Of a stretch of DNA of 52,026 nt, positions 33,399 through 42,037 are shown one piece after another. The number at the start of each line of letters is the position of its first letter. Position 1 is the stretch's first letter. The position numbers and the translations under genes are program-made. The stretch is taken from assembly GCA_007125155.1 (NCBI GenBank), contig SLDR01000016.1, positions 1-52,026 of the forward strand. Direction: 5' to 3'. Source of the DNA: Candidatus Campbelliibacteriota bacterium (lineage in GTDB: Bacteria > Patescibacteriota > Minisyncoccia > Phycocordibacterales > CSBR16-193). A model generated the notes under the pieces. That model made no database searches. It was not told the origin of the DNA and saw only the letters and a program-made list of their open reading frames with translations.

Positions 33399-33830
33399 AT
33401 GAAAAGAGATGAAAAAAAGGAAGAGTGCATCTTCTGTAAAATAGTGAAAAAAGAGATACCCTCCGCGGAGGTTTATGAAGATGAACTCGTCAAAGCTTTC
33501 TTAGACATCAACCCGGTAACTTACGGCCACACCCTCCTCATAACCAAAGACCACTTCCCGCTGATGACCGACGTTCCCGACGAGGTGGTCTCTCACGCTT
33601 TCAAGGTGGCGAAGCGCTTGATGAAGAACATAAAAAAAGCGTACAAAGCAGACTTCGTCACACTGGCGGTCGTCGGAATAGACGTGTGCCATTTCCACAT
33701 TCATCTCATACCCAGAAAACGTTCTGACGGCATTCCGATCTTCTGGCCGACGGGTGAATACGAAGAAGGGGAGATGGAAAGAGAGGCTGAAAGGATACGT
33801 TCCCATATTTCCAAAGACTTAAAAGTGTAA
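33399..33830 (+). CDS. HIT family nucleotide hydrolase/transferase
   Basis: 143 residues. ECIFCKIVKKEIPSAEVYED at the start and the histidine triad CHFHIHLIP with His98, His100 and His102 near the end are diagnostic. HIT proteins of this branch hydrolyse dinucleoside polyphosphates or AMP conjugates through a His-AMP intermediate. CxxC (Cys10, Cys13) may bind zinc. Single-gene unit opposite recJ. Confidence 0.94.
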   Translation: MKRDEKKEECIFCKIVKKEIPSAEVYEDELVKAFLDINPVTYGHTLLITKDHFPLMTDVPDEVVSHAFKVAKRLMKNIKKAYKADFVTLAVVGIDVCHFHIHLIPRKRSDGIPIFWPTGEYEEGEMEREAERIRSHISKDLKV

Positions 33831-33859
33831 CGCCAGACAAAGGTGGTCCGAGCATATCT

Positions 33860-35008
33860 CTAAGACCGGTCTTTCTGTGACTTCCTCAATGCATCTATAC
33901 CGGGCAAGGTCTCATTTACCAGAAAGTCCAACATCGCTCCTCCTCCGGTAGATATGAAAGAGAAACGGTCGTCCGGGCCCGGATCACCGACCGCTGCGAT
34001 CGTGTCACCTCCGCCTACTATTGAATAACATTTCGAGCGAGAGACCTCCTCCGCGACCGCATGAGTGTAACGAGTGAATCCTTTTTCAATATTACCCATC
34101 GGTCCGTTCCATACCACCAGTTGCGCTGAAGATATTTTTTCCATCAAGATCTTCATGGTCTCAGGTCCGATATCTACAATGTTGTCCGATCCCGAAACAC
34201 CGCTCGCCTCAACCACCACGGAAGCACCTCCCTCGTTCTCAACAACGACATCAACAGGAAGAAAGAGATTCTTCTTCTCTATAAGACCACTGAGATCAAC
34301 TCCCTCATCGAAAGCCGACACTCCTATCTCCCATCCTTTTTCTTTAAAGAAAGAATTGGCGAGAGCGCCTCCCACGAAAACAACATCCGATCTTAAAATG
34401 AACTTCTCTATAAGAGGAGCTTTGGTCTTGAACTTTAAACCTCCAAGAATAAAAACAAAAGGTCTCTCCGGCGAAAACGAGAAAGAAAGTTCTCTTATCT
34501 CTTTTTCAAAACAAAAGCCGGCAAAAGACGGCAGGTGACGAGGGATTCCCACGACGGAAGCATGCGCTCTATGCGAGACCGAAAACGCTTCGTTGACGTA
34601 AACATCCGCCAAAGAGGCGAGAGCTCGGGCGAAGTGTTCATCGTTCTCCTTCTCGTAAGGGAGAGATCTCAGGTTCTCCAAAAAAAGCACCTCTCCGTTC
34701 TTCAGGACATCAACATGTCCACGGACGTGTTCCGGTTCACAACTTTTAATAAAACTGGTCGGAAAAAGTTTTTTATAGTATTCGGCGACCGCCTCGATGC
34801 TCGCCTCGGGCGAAGGCTCCATGTGTCCGACGGCAACGACTCTCGCGCCTCTCTCCAACAAGAACTCGAATGTCGGCAACACCGCACGAAGTCGAAAATC
34901 ACTTTTAACACTTCCTTCCTCAAGGGAAACATTCGTATCAATACGAACAAGGAATGTCTTCCCCTTAACGTCCGCGTCTTTGATATCAGATAATGATGAT
35001 ACTGTCAT
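33860..35008 (-). CDS. pgk: Phosphoglycerate kinase
   Basis: 382 residues, slightly shorter than usual. It contains VGHMEPSPEAS, LFLENLRSLPYEKEND, NEAFSVSHRAHAS, ILGGLKFKTKAPLIEKF, VWNGPMGNIEKGF and the nucleotide-binding GGGDTIAAV and STGGGAMLDFL. It makes ATP from 1,3-bisphosphoglycerate. The N-terminal signature reads VRIDTNVSLEEG rather than VRVDFNVP, a divergent form. It follows tpiA by six bases at the end of the pilus operon. Confidence 0.95.
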   Translation of the reverse strand: MTVSSLSDIKDADVKGKTFLVRIDTNVSLEEGSVKSDFRLRAVLPTFEFLLERGARVVAVGHMEPSPEASIEAVAEYYKKLFPTSFIKSCEPEHVRGHVDVLKNGEVLFLENLRSLPYEKENDEHFARALASLADVYVNEAFSVSHRAHASVVGIPRHLPSFAGFCFEKEIRELSFSFSPERPFVFILGGLKFKTKAPLIEKFILRSDVVFVGGALANSFFKEKGWEIGVSAFDEGVDLSGLIEKKNLFLPVDVVVENEGGASVVVEASGVSGSDNIVDIGPETMKILMEKISSAQLVVWNGPMGNIEKGFTRYTHAVAEEVSRSKCYSIVGGGDTIAAVGDPGPDDRFSFISTGGGAMLDFLVNETLPGIDALRKSQKDRS

Positions 35009-35014
35009 AAATTT

Positions 35015-35785
35015 TTACAGGTTATCGGCAAGTTCTATAATTTTTGAAAAACTTTTCGGATCAAGACTTTCTCTTCCTATCAAGAGACCGTCGGCGTTCC
35101 CTTCCCCGAGTATTCCTTCGGCGTTGGAGGGTGAAACGGAACCGCCGTAAATTATCGGAACCGAAAAACCCCTCTCTTTCCCGTACTTGCGAGAAAGAAA
35201 ACGCTTTATCAAAATCACGATCTCGTAAAGAGAATGGCCGGTGATCGCATCGTCCTCATTTTTGCCTATTGCCCACACCGGCTCATAAGCGATCACCACT
35301 CGATCCAACTCCGCCGAAACAACATCACTAAAAACAGTATCCAGTTGAGACTCCAGAAAGTTCAGATATCTTCCATCCCCGTCCCTTTCGCTCTCGCCCA
35401 CACAAACGATCGGCCTTAAACCGTTGCTTAAAAGGGCTTTGATCTTTTTTGATACAAGTCCGTCATCTTCTCCCAATGTTCTTCGCTCCGAATGTCCGAG
35501 TATCACGTACTCGACCTTCATATCTACAAGCTGAGTGGGTGATATCTCTCCGGTAAAAGAACCTCTTTCTTTCCAGAAACAGTTCTGAGCTCCGATGCTC
35601 AAACTTTTAGGCAACCTTCCCGTGTACATCGCGTTCAAATAGACAAAGGGAGGACATATGATGATCTTCGATCTTCTTCTTTGAGAGGCCTTTTTTATTT
35701 CACCAAAGATCTTTTTCGCGTCCTTTTTATTTTCAGGATTCATCTTCCAGTTACCGATGATGTAATATTTCTTGTCTTTGTTCAT
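35015..35785 (-). CDS. tpiA: Triosephosphate isomerase
   Basis: 256 residues from ATG 35785, which gives the standard MNKDKKYYIIGNWKMNP start; a start 21 codons earlier adds a non-homologous stretch. Catalytic residues Lys14, His98 (LGHSERR) and Glu168 (AYEPVWAIG) and the phosphate loop YGGSVSP are intact. It interconverts dihydroxyacetone phosphate and glyceraldehyde 3-phosphate. It sits between the prepilin genes and pgk. Confidence 0.96.
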   Translation of the reverse strand: MNKDKKYYIIGNWKMNPENKKDAKKIFGEIKKASQRRRSKIIICPPFVYLNAMYTGRLPKSLSIGAQNCFWKERGSFTGEISPTQLVDMKVEYVILGHSERRTLGEDDGLVSKKIKALLSNGLRPIVCVGESERDGDGRYLNFLESQLDTVFSDVVSAELDRVVIAYEPVWAIGKNEDDAITGHSLYEIVILIKRFLSRKYGKERGFSVPIIYGGSVSPSNAEGILGEGNADGLLIGRESLDPKSFSKIIELADNL

Positions 35786-35829
35786 GCTTTCATTTTTAGT
35801 TTGTAATTCGATCTCGGCGGACCGGGTCC

Positions 35830-37164
35830 TTACTCTACCTCCTTCCAAGTAAAAATACTATAGCCTCCACCGGGTCCGGTCGAGAAAAACGCATCAGCCA
35901 GCCCTCCTTCATACGTAACAACCGCATTGTCCTGCAACCTTACCCCGTATCCGGTTATTGATTTGAGATCAACTCCGTCCCTTAGAACAACAAACCCTCT
36001 CGATGTGTAAACAACATCTATATCCGCATCGTCGCCGATAATTATGGCGTCCCCGTCAAAAGTGGAAAGGAGTAGCAAGTAACTGCGACCATGGCTTGTC
36101 CCCCTTGCCGTCGCGCCGTCCCGCAGATCTATTACTCCGTCGCCGATGATCACACCGCTCGTAAATCCAAAGGTTCCGTCATCCAAAGATAATTCGGCCT
36201 GATTGCTCATTTCAACATTACCTGTGACCCAAACGGTGCCGGTGACCTTAAGTTTTGCATGTCCCGATAGTATCAGGTCGCCTTCTATCTTGGCGGGGCC
36301 CAGCGATTCCTCGCCCGCAGTCAAAACATAGTCTCCGGAAACAACCATACTTTCCTCGGCAAAATTTTTCCATCTCTCTATCTCTTCTTCCGATATCGGA
36401 AGATCGCCCTTCTCCGTCGGTTCGGTATTCGGATGCATATCGCCCGACACGGTCGTGTTTATTATTTCCCGGTAAAAAGCATTCCCCTCAACATGAGAAC
36501 CTTCTATGATGTCGGACTTCGCGTCGACATGTACATTTATATTATTTATCAAACCTTCGGGTCCGGCCGAAATAGCCGAACCCTCTATTTGTTTCTTGGG
36601 TCCGGATCCGCCGCTGATCGGCCCGTTGGAGAAGACGTTACCGATAACCTTGGCGTTTGGGTTCACTATGTTAAGCCCCCCATCGCCTGCGTGGACTCCG
36701 TAGTTGAACGCCATCCCATCTCCCAGTATCAGCCTAGTTTCCAGGTTTCTTATAATGTTTCCGGGCATCACACCTTGGGTTCTGATGTTTATCTCTTCTG
36801 CAATACCGATCCCGCCACCTTCAAGAACAAAGATCCGAACCTCTCCCGCTCCGACAGCAGTCGTTTCTTCCTCTTCCACCTCCGTTCCTTTTTTAAATCT
36901 ATAAACAACATCCTCCATTCCACTTTCCGCAACGGCAAAAGCTTCGAGTGAAGAGTGAAGTGATCTTGAACTTTTAAGGTGAGATAACGTCGGAGCCAAC
37001 AGGGCAAGTATCATGGACATGGAAATGAAAACAAAGAAAAGTACGGCTATCAGGACCGCCTGGCCTTTTTCCTTGGATCTTCTTTTTTCAGACGATCTCT
37101 CGTACCAAAAAAAGATCTCTCCCGGACTTTTCTTTGTATTTTTAAAAATCTTTGTGATTCTCAT
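35830..37164 (-). CDS. PilX-like pilus protein with beta-solenoid-like body
   Basis: 444 residues. A basic N-terminus is followed by a single hydrophobic helix (about 35-60: AVLIAVLFFVFISMSMILALLA) and a helix with AVAESGMEDVVYRF, the PilX/N-methylation-like arrangement without a clear G|F leader. The rest is rich in short strands and glycine, with repeating units (KIEGDLILSGHAKLKVTGTVWVTG-like, IIIGDDADIDVVYTSRG) that look like a bactofilin-type or parallel beta-solenoid stack. Probably a minor pilin or tip protein. It overlaps the next prepilin gene by 23 bases. Confidence 0.7.
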   Translation of the reverse strand: MRITKIFKNTKKSPGEIFFWYERSSEKRRSKEKGQAVLIAVLFFVFISMSMILALLAPTLSHLKSSRSLHSSLEAFAVAESGMEDVVYRFKKGTEVEEEETTAVGAGEVRIFVLEGGGIGIAEEINIRTQGVMPGNIIRNLETRLILGDGMAFNYGVHAGDGGLNIVNPNAKVIGNVFSNGPISGGSGPKKQIEGSAISAGPEGLINNINVHVDAKSDIIEGSHVEGNAFYREIINTTVSGDMHPNTEPTEKGDLPISEEEIERWKNFAEESMVVSGDYVLTAGEESLGPAKIEGDLILSGHAKLKVTGTVWVTGNVEMSNQAELSLDDGTFGFTSGVIIGDGVIDLRDGATARGTSHGRSYLLLLSTFDGDAIIIGDDADIDVVYTSRGFVVLRDGVDLKSITGYGVRLQDNAVVTYEGGLADAFFSTGPGGGYSIFTWKEVE

Positions 37165-37687
37165 ACGATCCTCTTAATATCGCCGTGGTAAAAAATCTTT
37201 GCTCCACTGACCCGTCACTGTATGGATGCTCAAGAACCACCTCGACCCTTATCGATTCGATTCCGCCCGATTCGATCTCTGTAATAATGAATTCCCGGAC
37301 TTCGGTATTTTTGTGGGTCAACCGGTGGGTCAGTCCCTCTTTTTCAATATACAAAGAGCCGTTATCGGTATAAAACCTTATACCTCCGAAAACACTCTCG
37401 TTGTTGAGTACCAAAACGCTTTCAGACTCATCAAAAACGGACCCGGCTCTGCATATCGAATCGCTTAAACGAACCTCTCTTAAAAATCTATCAAGAGAAA
37501 TAACCGCCGACCTTTCCAGGGCTTTACCTGCGACCACTCTTTCCTGAACCTGCGCCATCATTATCAAACTTCCGATAAGAATTAACAGAACCACCGTCAA
37601 TATCGACAGATAGACCAAGACCTCTGCAAGAGAAAATCCCTTTTCCATTTCCATTTTTCGCTTCTCGGATCCGGATCTTCTTTTCAT
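37142..37687 (-). CDS. Type IV prepilin-like protein
   Basis: 181 residues with a basic leader ending KGFSLAEVLVYLSILTVVLL: G|F cleavage site for prepilin peptidase, Glu at mature position 5 and a hydrophobic helix. The globular part is strand rich (GIRFYTDNGSLYIEKEG). A PilW/PilV-like minor pilin is likely. Two bases separate it from its upstream neighbour. Confidence 0.82.
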   Translation of the reverse strand: MKRRSGSEKRKMEMEKGFSLAEVLVYLSILTVVLLILIGSLIMMAQVQERVVAGKALERSAVISLDRFLREVRLSDSICRAGSVFDESESVLVLNNESVFGGIRFYTDNGSLYIEKEGLTHRLTHKNTEVREFIITEIESGGIESIRVEVVLEHPYSDGSVEQRFFTTAILRGSYENHKDF

Positions 37688-37689
37688 GA

Positions 37690-38205
37690 TTATTCAAAAA
37701 TATTGGTCACATAAGCCGACATCTCCGCCTTGCTTCGACCCATCAACCCGTCCCAGGTTACTTCCACATTTACCAAACGTGTACCCGGGTCCAAGATCCC
37801 TTCTTCCGCTATTCTATTGTTCTCGTCCCGCCTTACTTCCTCCAGGCGCATCTTTCTGATAAAAGTACCGTCCGTTATCTGCTCGGTGGTGGTGGCCCGC
37901 CATTCATTCTCACTAACATAAAGAAAAAAGGGAACCCCGCACTCGATCTCTTCTATCCCCGAAAACCACCCCCTGCCTCTTATGCTTTTAACCGCCTCTA
38001 TTCCTTCTTCGGCCAAAAAAACAGCGGCGGTGTGCTTGGGTCCCGCTGTCGCGATCTGAAGATGGAACATCAAAGCCAGAACCAACAGACCTATAAAAGA
38101 AGACATTATGGCCACCGCAAAAAGTATCTCGACCATTGTTATCCCACGGTCTTTTTTTAAGTAGTTCTTTTTAAATAAATGAAGATTTTTTTTCAATAAA
38201 TACAT
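37690..38205 (-). CDS. Type IV prepilin-like protein
   Basis: 171 residues. Leader KKDRGITMVEILFAVAIMSSFIGLLVLAL: G|I cleavage site, Glu at mature position 5, long hydrophobic helix, then AVFLAEEGIEAVKSIRGRGW, a pattern of PilV-type minor pilins. Ten bases from the next prepilin gene. Confidence 0.82.
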   Translation of the reverse strand: MYLLKKNLHLFKKNYLKKDRGITMVEILFAVAIMSSFIGLLVLALMFHLQIATAGPKHTAAVFLAEEGIEAVKSIRGRGWFSGIEEIECGVPFFLYVSENEWRATTTEQITDGTFIRKMRLEEVRRDENNRIAEEGILDPGTRLVNVEVTWDGLMGRSKAEMSAYVTNIFE

Positions 38206-38215
38206 GCTGTGAAAA

Positions 38216-38692
38216 CTATTCCACGAACCCGCTTGAAAGAAGATCTATAATGATGTCCCTTCCGAAGCCCGAAAGGATTATCTCACCTGAAACATCAGGT
38301 TCGCCGAAGAGCCTTTGAAACACCACCTCGTTATTCCCATTAAGACCTTCAACGGAGATCGAAACAGAAGGATCGAGGTCATGATCTTTAATACTTTCGT
38401 GTCTTTCTTCCCAGGAATCACCTCGAAAAAGCTCCACCGATCCTTCTTCAAAACGGACTCCGTAAGATGATGCATGGTGGGATCCTTGAGTATATATCCT
38501 GGCCTCTTCGAGATACGCCCTGACCTCGGCCGCATCCCTTTCCAAGGCTCTGTAACGATTCAAGTTAAAAAAAACCGACAGCAGTAAAGAGGAAATGATC
38601 CCCAGAATTGCCAACACCATGAGTATCTCCGCCAATGTGAAACCTCTTGTGTCCCCGATCAAAAATAGGGTTTTTTTATCTAAATGATCCAT
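38216..38692 (-). CDS. Type IV prepilin-like protein, FimT/GspH type
   Basis: 158 residues. Leader GDTRGFTLAEILMVLAILGIISSLLL has the canonical G|F site and Glu5. The mature part (YLEEARIYTQGSHHASSYGVRFEEGSVELFRGDSWEE) follows the GspH/FimT layout. It probably starts or caps the pilus; FimT-like proteins bind DNA in some competence pili. Confidence 0.84.
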   Translation of the reverse strand: MDHLDKKTLFLIGDTRGFTLAEILMVLAILGIISSLLLSVFFNLNRYRALERDAAEVRAYLEEARIYTQGSHHASSYGVRFEEGSVELFRGDSWEERHESIKDHDLDPSVSISVEGLNGNNEVVFQRLFGEPDVSGEIILSGFGRDIIIDLLSSGFVE

Positions 38693-38729
38693 ACACGTTT
38701 TTCGGTATATATTTTGTACTTACTATTTT

Positions 38730-39959
38730 TTATATCTGCTCAAGTAGAGAATACATCGGCATTAACATTGAGATCGCGAAGAATCCGACGGCTACACCGA
38801 TGAACACCATTAAAACAGGCTCAATAATGGTGGAAATATCCTTGGTCCTCTGATCAACTTCTCCTTCAAAGAAAACGGCTACTCCTTTGAGCATCTCGCT
38901 TATCTTTCCGGTTTCCTCTCCAACGCTCATCATTTCACCCACAAAGACCGGGAACAGATGTTCGTTCTCAATAAAAACCCCCGAGATCTGTTCGCCCTTT
39001 TGTATCCTCTCTTGGGCTAAACGAATTACCGGTTTATAGTAAGAGTTCTGAATGACGTCTTCCGTTATCGCCAAAGCCGGCACGACATCAACCCCGGCGG
39101 TAAGAAGTGAGGAAAAAGTTCTCGTAGTTCTTGCGGCATTAACCTCTTTTACTATGGTTTTTATAAAAGGCGTCCTGAGCAAAACGAAGTCAATGAAACG
39201 TCCGCCTTTATCGGTTCTGAAAAAAACCACAGCCGACGCCAGCAATGCCACGAAGGACAAAAAGACCAAAAGAAAATTATTAACAAGCGTATCACTTGCC
39301 CATATTACGGCCTTGGTCTGAATGGGAAGTTCGGCTCCCATATCATCAAAAACATCGGTAAGCGTCGGAACTATATAGGTGAGCATCAAGGCGCCTATAA
39401 TGATCATGATAGCCAAAACGACCATGGGATACATCATCGCTCCGCGGACACGTCTTTTAAGCTCGTAATTCTTTTCCATCTGAAGAGCTATGGTATCCAG
39501 GCCTTCTTCCAGATTCCCGCTTTCCTCTCCGGCGCGGACCATGGCAACGAACATTTTTGAGAAAGACCCGGGAAACTGCTCCAATCCGCCACTTAAGGTT
39601 CCCCCCTCCCTTATCTTGTCCTGCACGGAAACAAGCACTTTCTTCATCTCCGGATTCTTTGCCTGTCTTTCCAGTACCGAAAGAGCTCTGGAGACGGGAA
39701 GTCCGGCCGACAGCATCGAGCTCATGTGTCGTGCGAAGTTTATCTTCTCTATCTCCTTCACGGAAGAGAAAAGGGTGATTTTTTTTGAACTCAATGAACC
39801 GAGCAATCCTTTTCTTTTTGATTTGGAACCGGTGACCGATATAAGCGAATCGCCCCGTTTATGGATCTCTTTGTACAACTTGAGCTTGTCTTCAGCCTCA
39901 AGTGTATCGGTATACTCTTCACCGGATATTTTTTTTGCCTTAAAGGTGTAGGTGGGCAT
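38730..39959 (-). CDS. pilC: Type IV pilus platform protein PilC
   Basis: 409 residues with two GspF repeats, each FARHMSSMLSAGLPVSRAL-like, and three membrane segments (about 178-200, 225-250, 380-403). It is the inner-membrane platform that the PilB motor turns. N-terminal YTFKAKKISGEEYTDTLEA is typical. Lies 48 bases downstream of pilB. Confidence 0.95.
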   Translation of the reverse strand: MPTYTFKAKKISGEEYTDTLEAEDKLKLYKEIHKRGDSLISVTGSKSKRKGLLGSLSSKKITLFSSVKEIEKINFARHMSSMLSAGLPVSRALSVLERQAKNPEMKKVLVSVQDKIREGGTLSGGLEQFPGSFSKMFVAMVRAGEESGNLEEGLDTIALQMEKNYELKRRVRGAMMYPMVVLAIMIIIGALMLTYIVPTLTDVFDDMGAELPIQTKAVIWASDTLVNNFLLVFLSFVALLASAVVFFRTDKGGRFIDFVLLRTPFIKTIVKEVNAARTTRTFSSLLTAGVDVVPALAITEDVIQNSYYKPVIRLAQERIQKGEQISGVFIENEHLFPVFVGEMMSVGEETGKISEMLKGVAVFFEGEVDQRTKDISTIIEPVLMVFIGVAVGFFAISMLMPMYSLLEQI

Positions 39960-40006
39960 CTTAAATAAATTTAAAGATCATAACAATACCACTCACATGG
40001 TCGGTC

Positions 40007-41761
40007 TCATTCATGGGTTACTCTAAGGACCTCCTCTATGCTGGTATATCCCTGTACGGCCTTACATAGTCCGTCTTCCATCATTGTAAGCATTCCTTCT
40101 TTTCTGGCCTGTGCGTCTATCTCATCTGCGGAGGCATTCTTAAAAACAAGCTCTCGAATACTGGATGAAACTTGAAGGACCTCATAAACCCCCAAACGGC
40201 CTCTATATCCGTCTTCACTCTCTTGTGACGGCTTCGGTTTATAAAAAGGGATATCTTTCCAGTTCTTGTTTTTTTCAATAATATTTTGACTTTTGAGATA
40301 TGACAGCACCTTATCAAGATCGACGGTCTTATCAAGTTGCGATATCTCGTCATCATCCATCAAATATTTTTCCTTTACATCCGTCAATTGTCTTATCAAA
40401 CGCTGGGCGATAATAACATTAACGGTCGACATAACAAGAAACGGTTCTACTTCCATGTCGATCAATCTCGGTATGGCGCCCGCGGCGGAATTGGTATGCA
40501 AGGTGGAGAGAACAAGATGTCCGGTAAGGGAAGCATTCACCGCCAGCGCGGCCGTTTCATTATCGCGTATCTCACCGACCATTATAATATCGGGGTCCTG
40601 TCTGAGTAAGGTGCGCAGACCGTTAGAGAACGTCAGGCCTATTTCAGGCTTTACCTGTGTTTGATTTATACGTTTCATCTGATACTCCACCGGGTCCTCC
40701 ACTGTCGATATGTTGACCTCGGGAGTGTTCAATATGTCCAAAACGGTATAAAGAGTTGTTGTTTTACCCGAACCGGTAGGCCCCGTGGTCAATATCATTC
40801 CCGTTGTCGATTTTATGGCATTATGTATGCGCTCAAGTGCGTCACCATGAAAACCCAAACTTTCAAGGCTGAATCCGGAGACCTGTTCCCTTAAAAGCCT
40901 TAGAACTACCTTTTCTCCGTAGTAGGTCGGCAGAGTCGAAACTCGAAATGACACCCTCTCATTATTGAGCTCCGTCTTAAAACGCCCATCCTGAGGAAGT
41001 CTTTTCTCGTCAAGTTTCAAATTGGAAAGAACTTTTATTCTGGCAACGATACTGGAAAGGGCATTTTGAGGGAGAACCATAGCATCACGCAGTATGCCGT
41101 CTATTCTGTAACGAACAATGAGCCTGTCTTCCAAAGGCTCTATGTGAATATCCGAAGCGTTCTGAATGATCGCGTGCTTGATCAATGTATCAACAACCCT
41201 TATTACAGGCAGGTCTTCGGCGGACTTCTTAAGATCCTCTTCGGAAAGGTCGTCCTGATCGGCTTCCGGGACCGTCTTTAGAGAACTTGCCTCCTTCTGA
41301 ATTATGTCACCGAACTCGGCTTTTAAGCTCTTTTGATACTGGAGAAGAGCGTGTTTCACGGACTCCCCGTCAGTTAAGCGTGGAAGGATCTTTAATCCGG
41401 TCTTTTTCTTGATAAAGTCGATCGCCGCCAGATCCTCCGTATCCAACATGGCGACCTCAAGACTGCTTTGACCTTTTTTGCGAAAGGCTATGATGTTATG
41501 ATTGCGCGCGATGGGCTCGGGGATCAATGACAGAACATCGAAATCAAGCTGTTCGTTTTTAAGATCGACAAAAGGTATCCCCAGAACATAAGCCTGAGAT
41601 CGTCGCATATCATCCTCGCTCAATATTCCTTTTTCAACCAAAACCTCGCCAATACTTCTGGTGGTGTCATCAGCCTCGCGCTGCGCTTCGGTAAGATCTG
41701 ATTTTGACACCAAACCCGAATCATAAATGAATTCACGAAGTCTCTCTTCGTTGATCTGCAT
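40007..41761 (-). CDS. pilB: Type IV pilus assembly ATPase PilB
   Basis: 584 residues from ATG 41761, where MQINEERLREFIYDSGLV matches the family N-terminal (GspE/MshEN-like) domain; a start 36 codons earlier adds a hydrophobic stretch unlike PilB. Walker A GPTGSGKTTTLY is near residues 327-338, the Asp box includes ISTVEDPVEY, and Walker B reads DPDIIMVGEIRD (about 385-396). The tetracysteine zinc motif of many PilB proteins is not seen. It powers pilus extension. No pilT, pilM-O or prepilin peptidase gene is in the window. Confidence 0.94.
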   Translation of the reverse strand: MQINEERLREFIYDSGLVSKSDLTEAQREADDTTRSIGEVLVEKGILSEDDMRRSQAYVLGIPFVDLKNEQLDFDVLSLIPEPIARNHNIIAFRKKGQSSLEVAMLDTEDLAAIDFIKKKTGLKILPRLTDGESVKHALLQYQKSLKAEFGDIIQKEASSLKTVPEADQDDLSEEDLKKSAEDLPVIRVVDTLIKHAIIQNASDIHIEPLEDRLIVRYRIDGILRDAMVLPQNALSSIVARIKVLSNLKLDEKRLPQDGRFKTELNNERVSFRVSTLPTYYGEKVVLRLLREQVSGFSLESLGFHGDALERIHNAIKSTTGMILTTGPTGSGKTTTLYTVLDILNTPEVNISTVEDPVEYQMKRINQTQVKPEIGLTFSNGLRTLLRQDPDIIMVGEIRDNETAALAVNASLTGHLVLSTLHTNSAAGAIPRLIDMEVEPFLVMSTVNVIIAQRLIRQLTDVKEKYLMDDDEISQLDKTVDLDKVLSYLKSQNIIEKNKNWKDIPFYKPKPSQESEDGYRGRLGVYEVLQVSSSIRELVFKNASADEIDAQARKEGMLTMMEDGLCKAVQGYTSIEEVLRVTHE

Positions 41762-41808
41762 GATTAACAGTATAACAAAGAAAAGAGCGGATCGTTCCAA
41801 CGCCGTTG

Positions 41809-41837
41809 TTGACATCAAAGAATCGAGGAAGTATATT
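41809..41837 (+). promoter_or_regulatory. nusA promoter
   Basis: TTGACA (41809-41814), 17 bases, TATATT (41832-41837), about 200 bases before nusA. The leader has small hairpins (for example AGAAGT...ACTTCT) but no clear regulatory element. Confidence 0.7.
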
Positions 41838-42037
41838 TGTTTCAATGATGTTCGCGGTTTCGCGGACATTGTTCGTTTATAATAAAACTTGTTAGAATTA
41901 AAGAAGTTCTTGGGTTACTTCTCTCAGGACGAATCGAGAAAACGATCTAAAGAGAGTAAAACATCCCGGGTCATTAAAAGTTTCCTCGTTCCGGCCAAAA
42001 ACAAGGCCATTAAGTGTAACGAGATCATTTGAATAAC

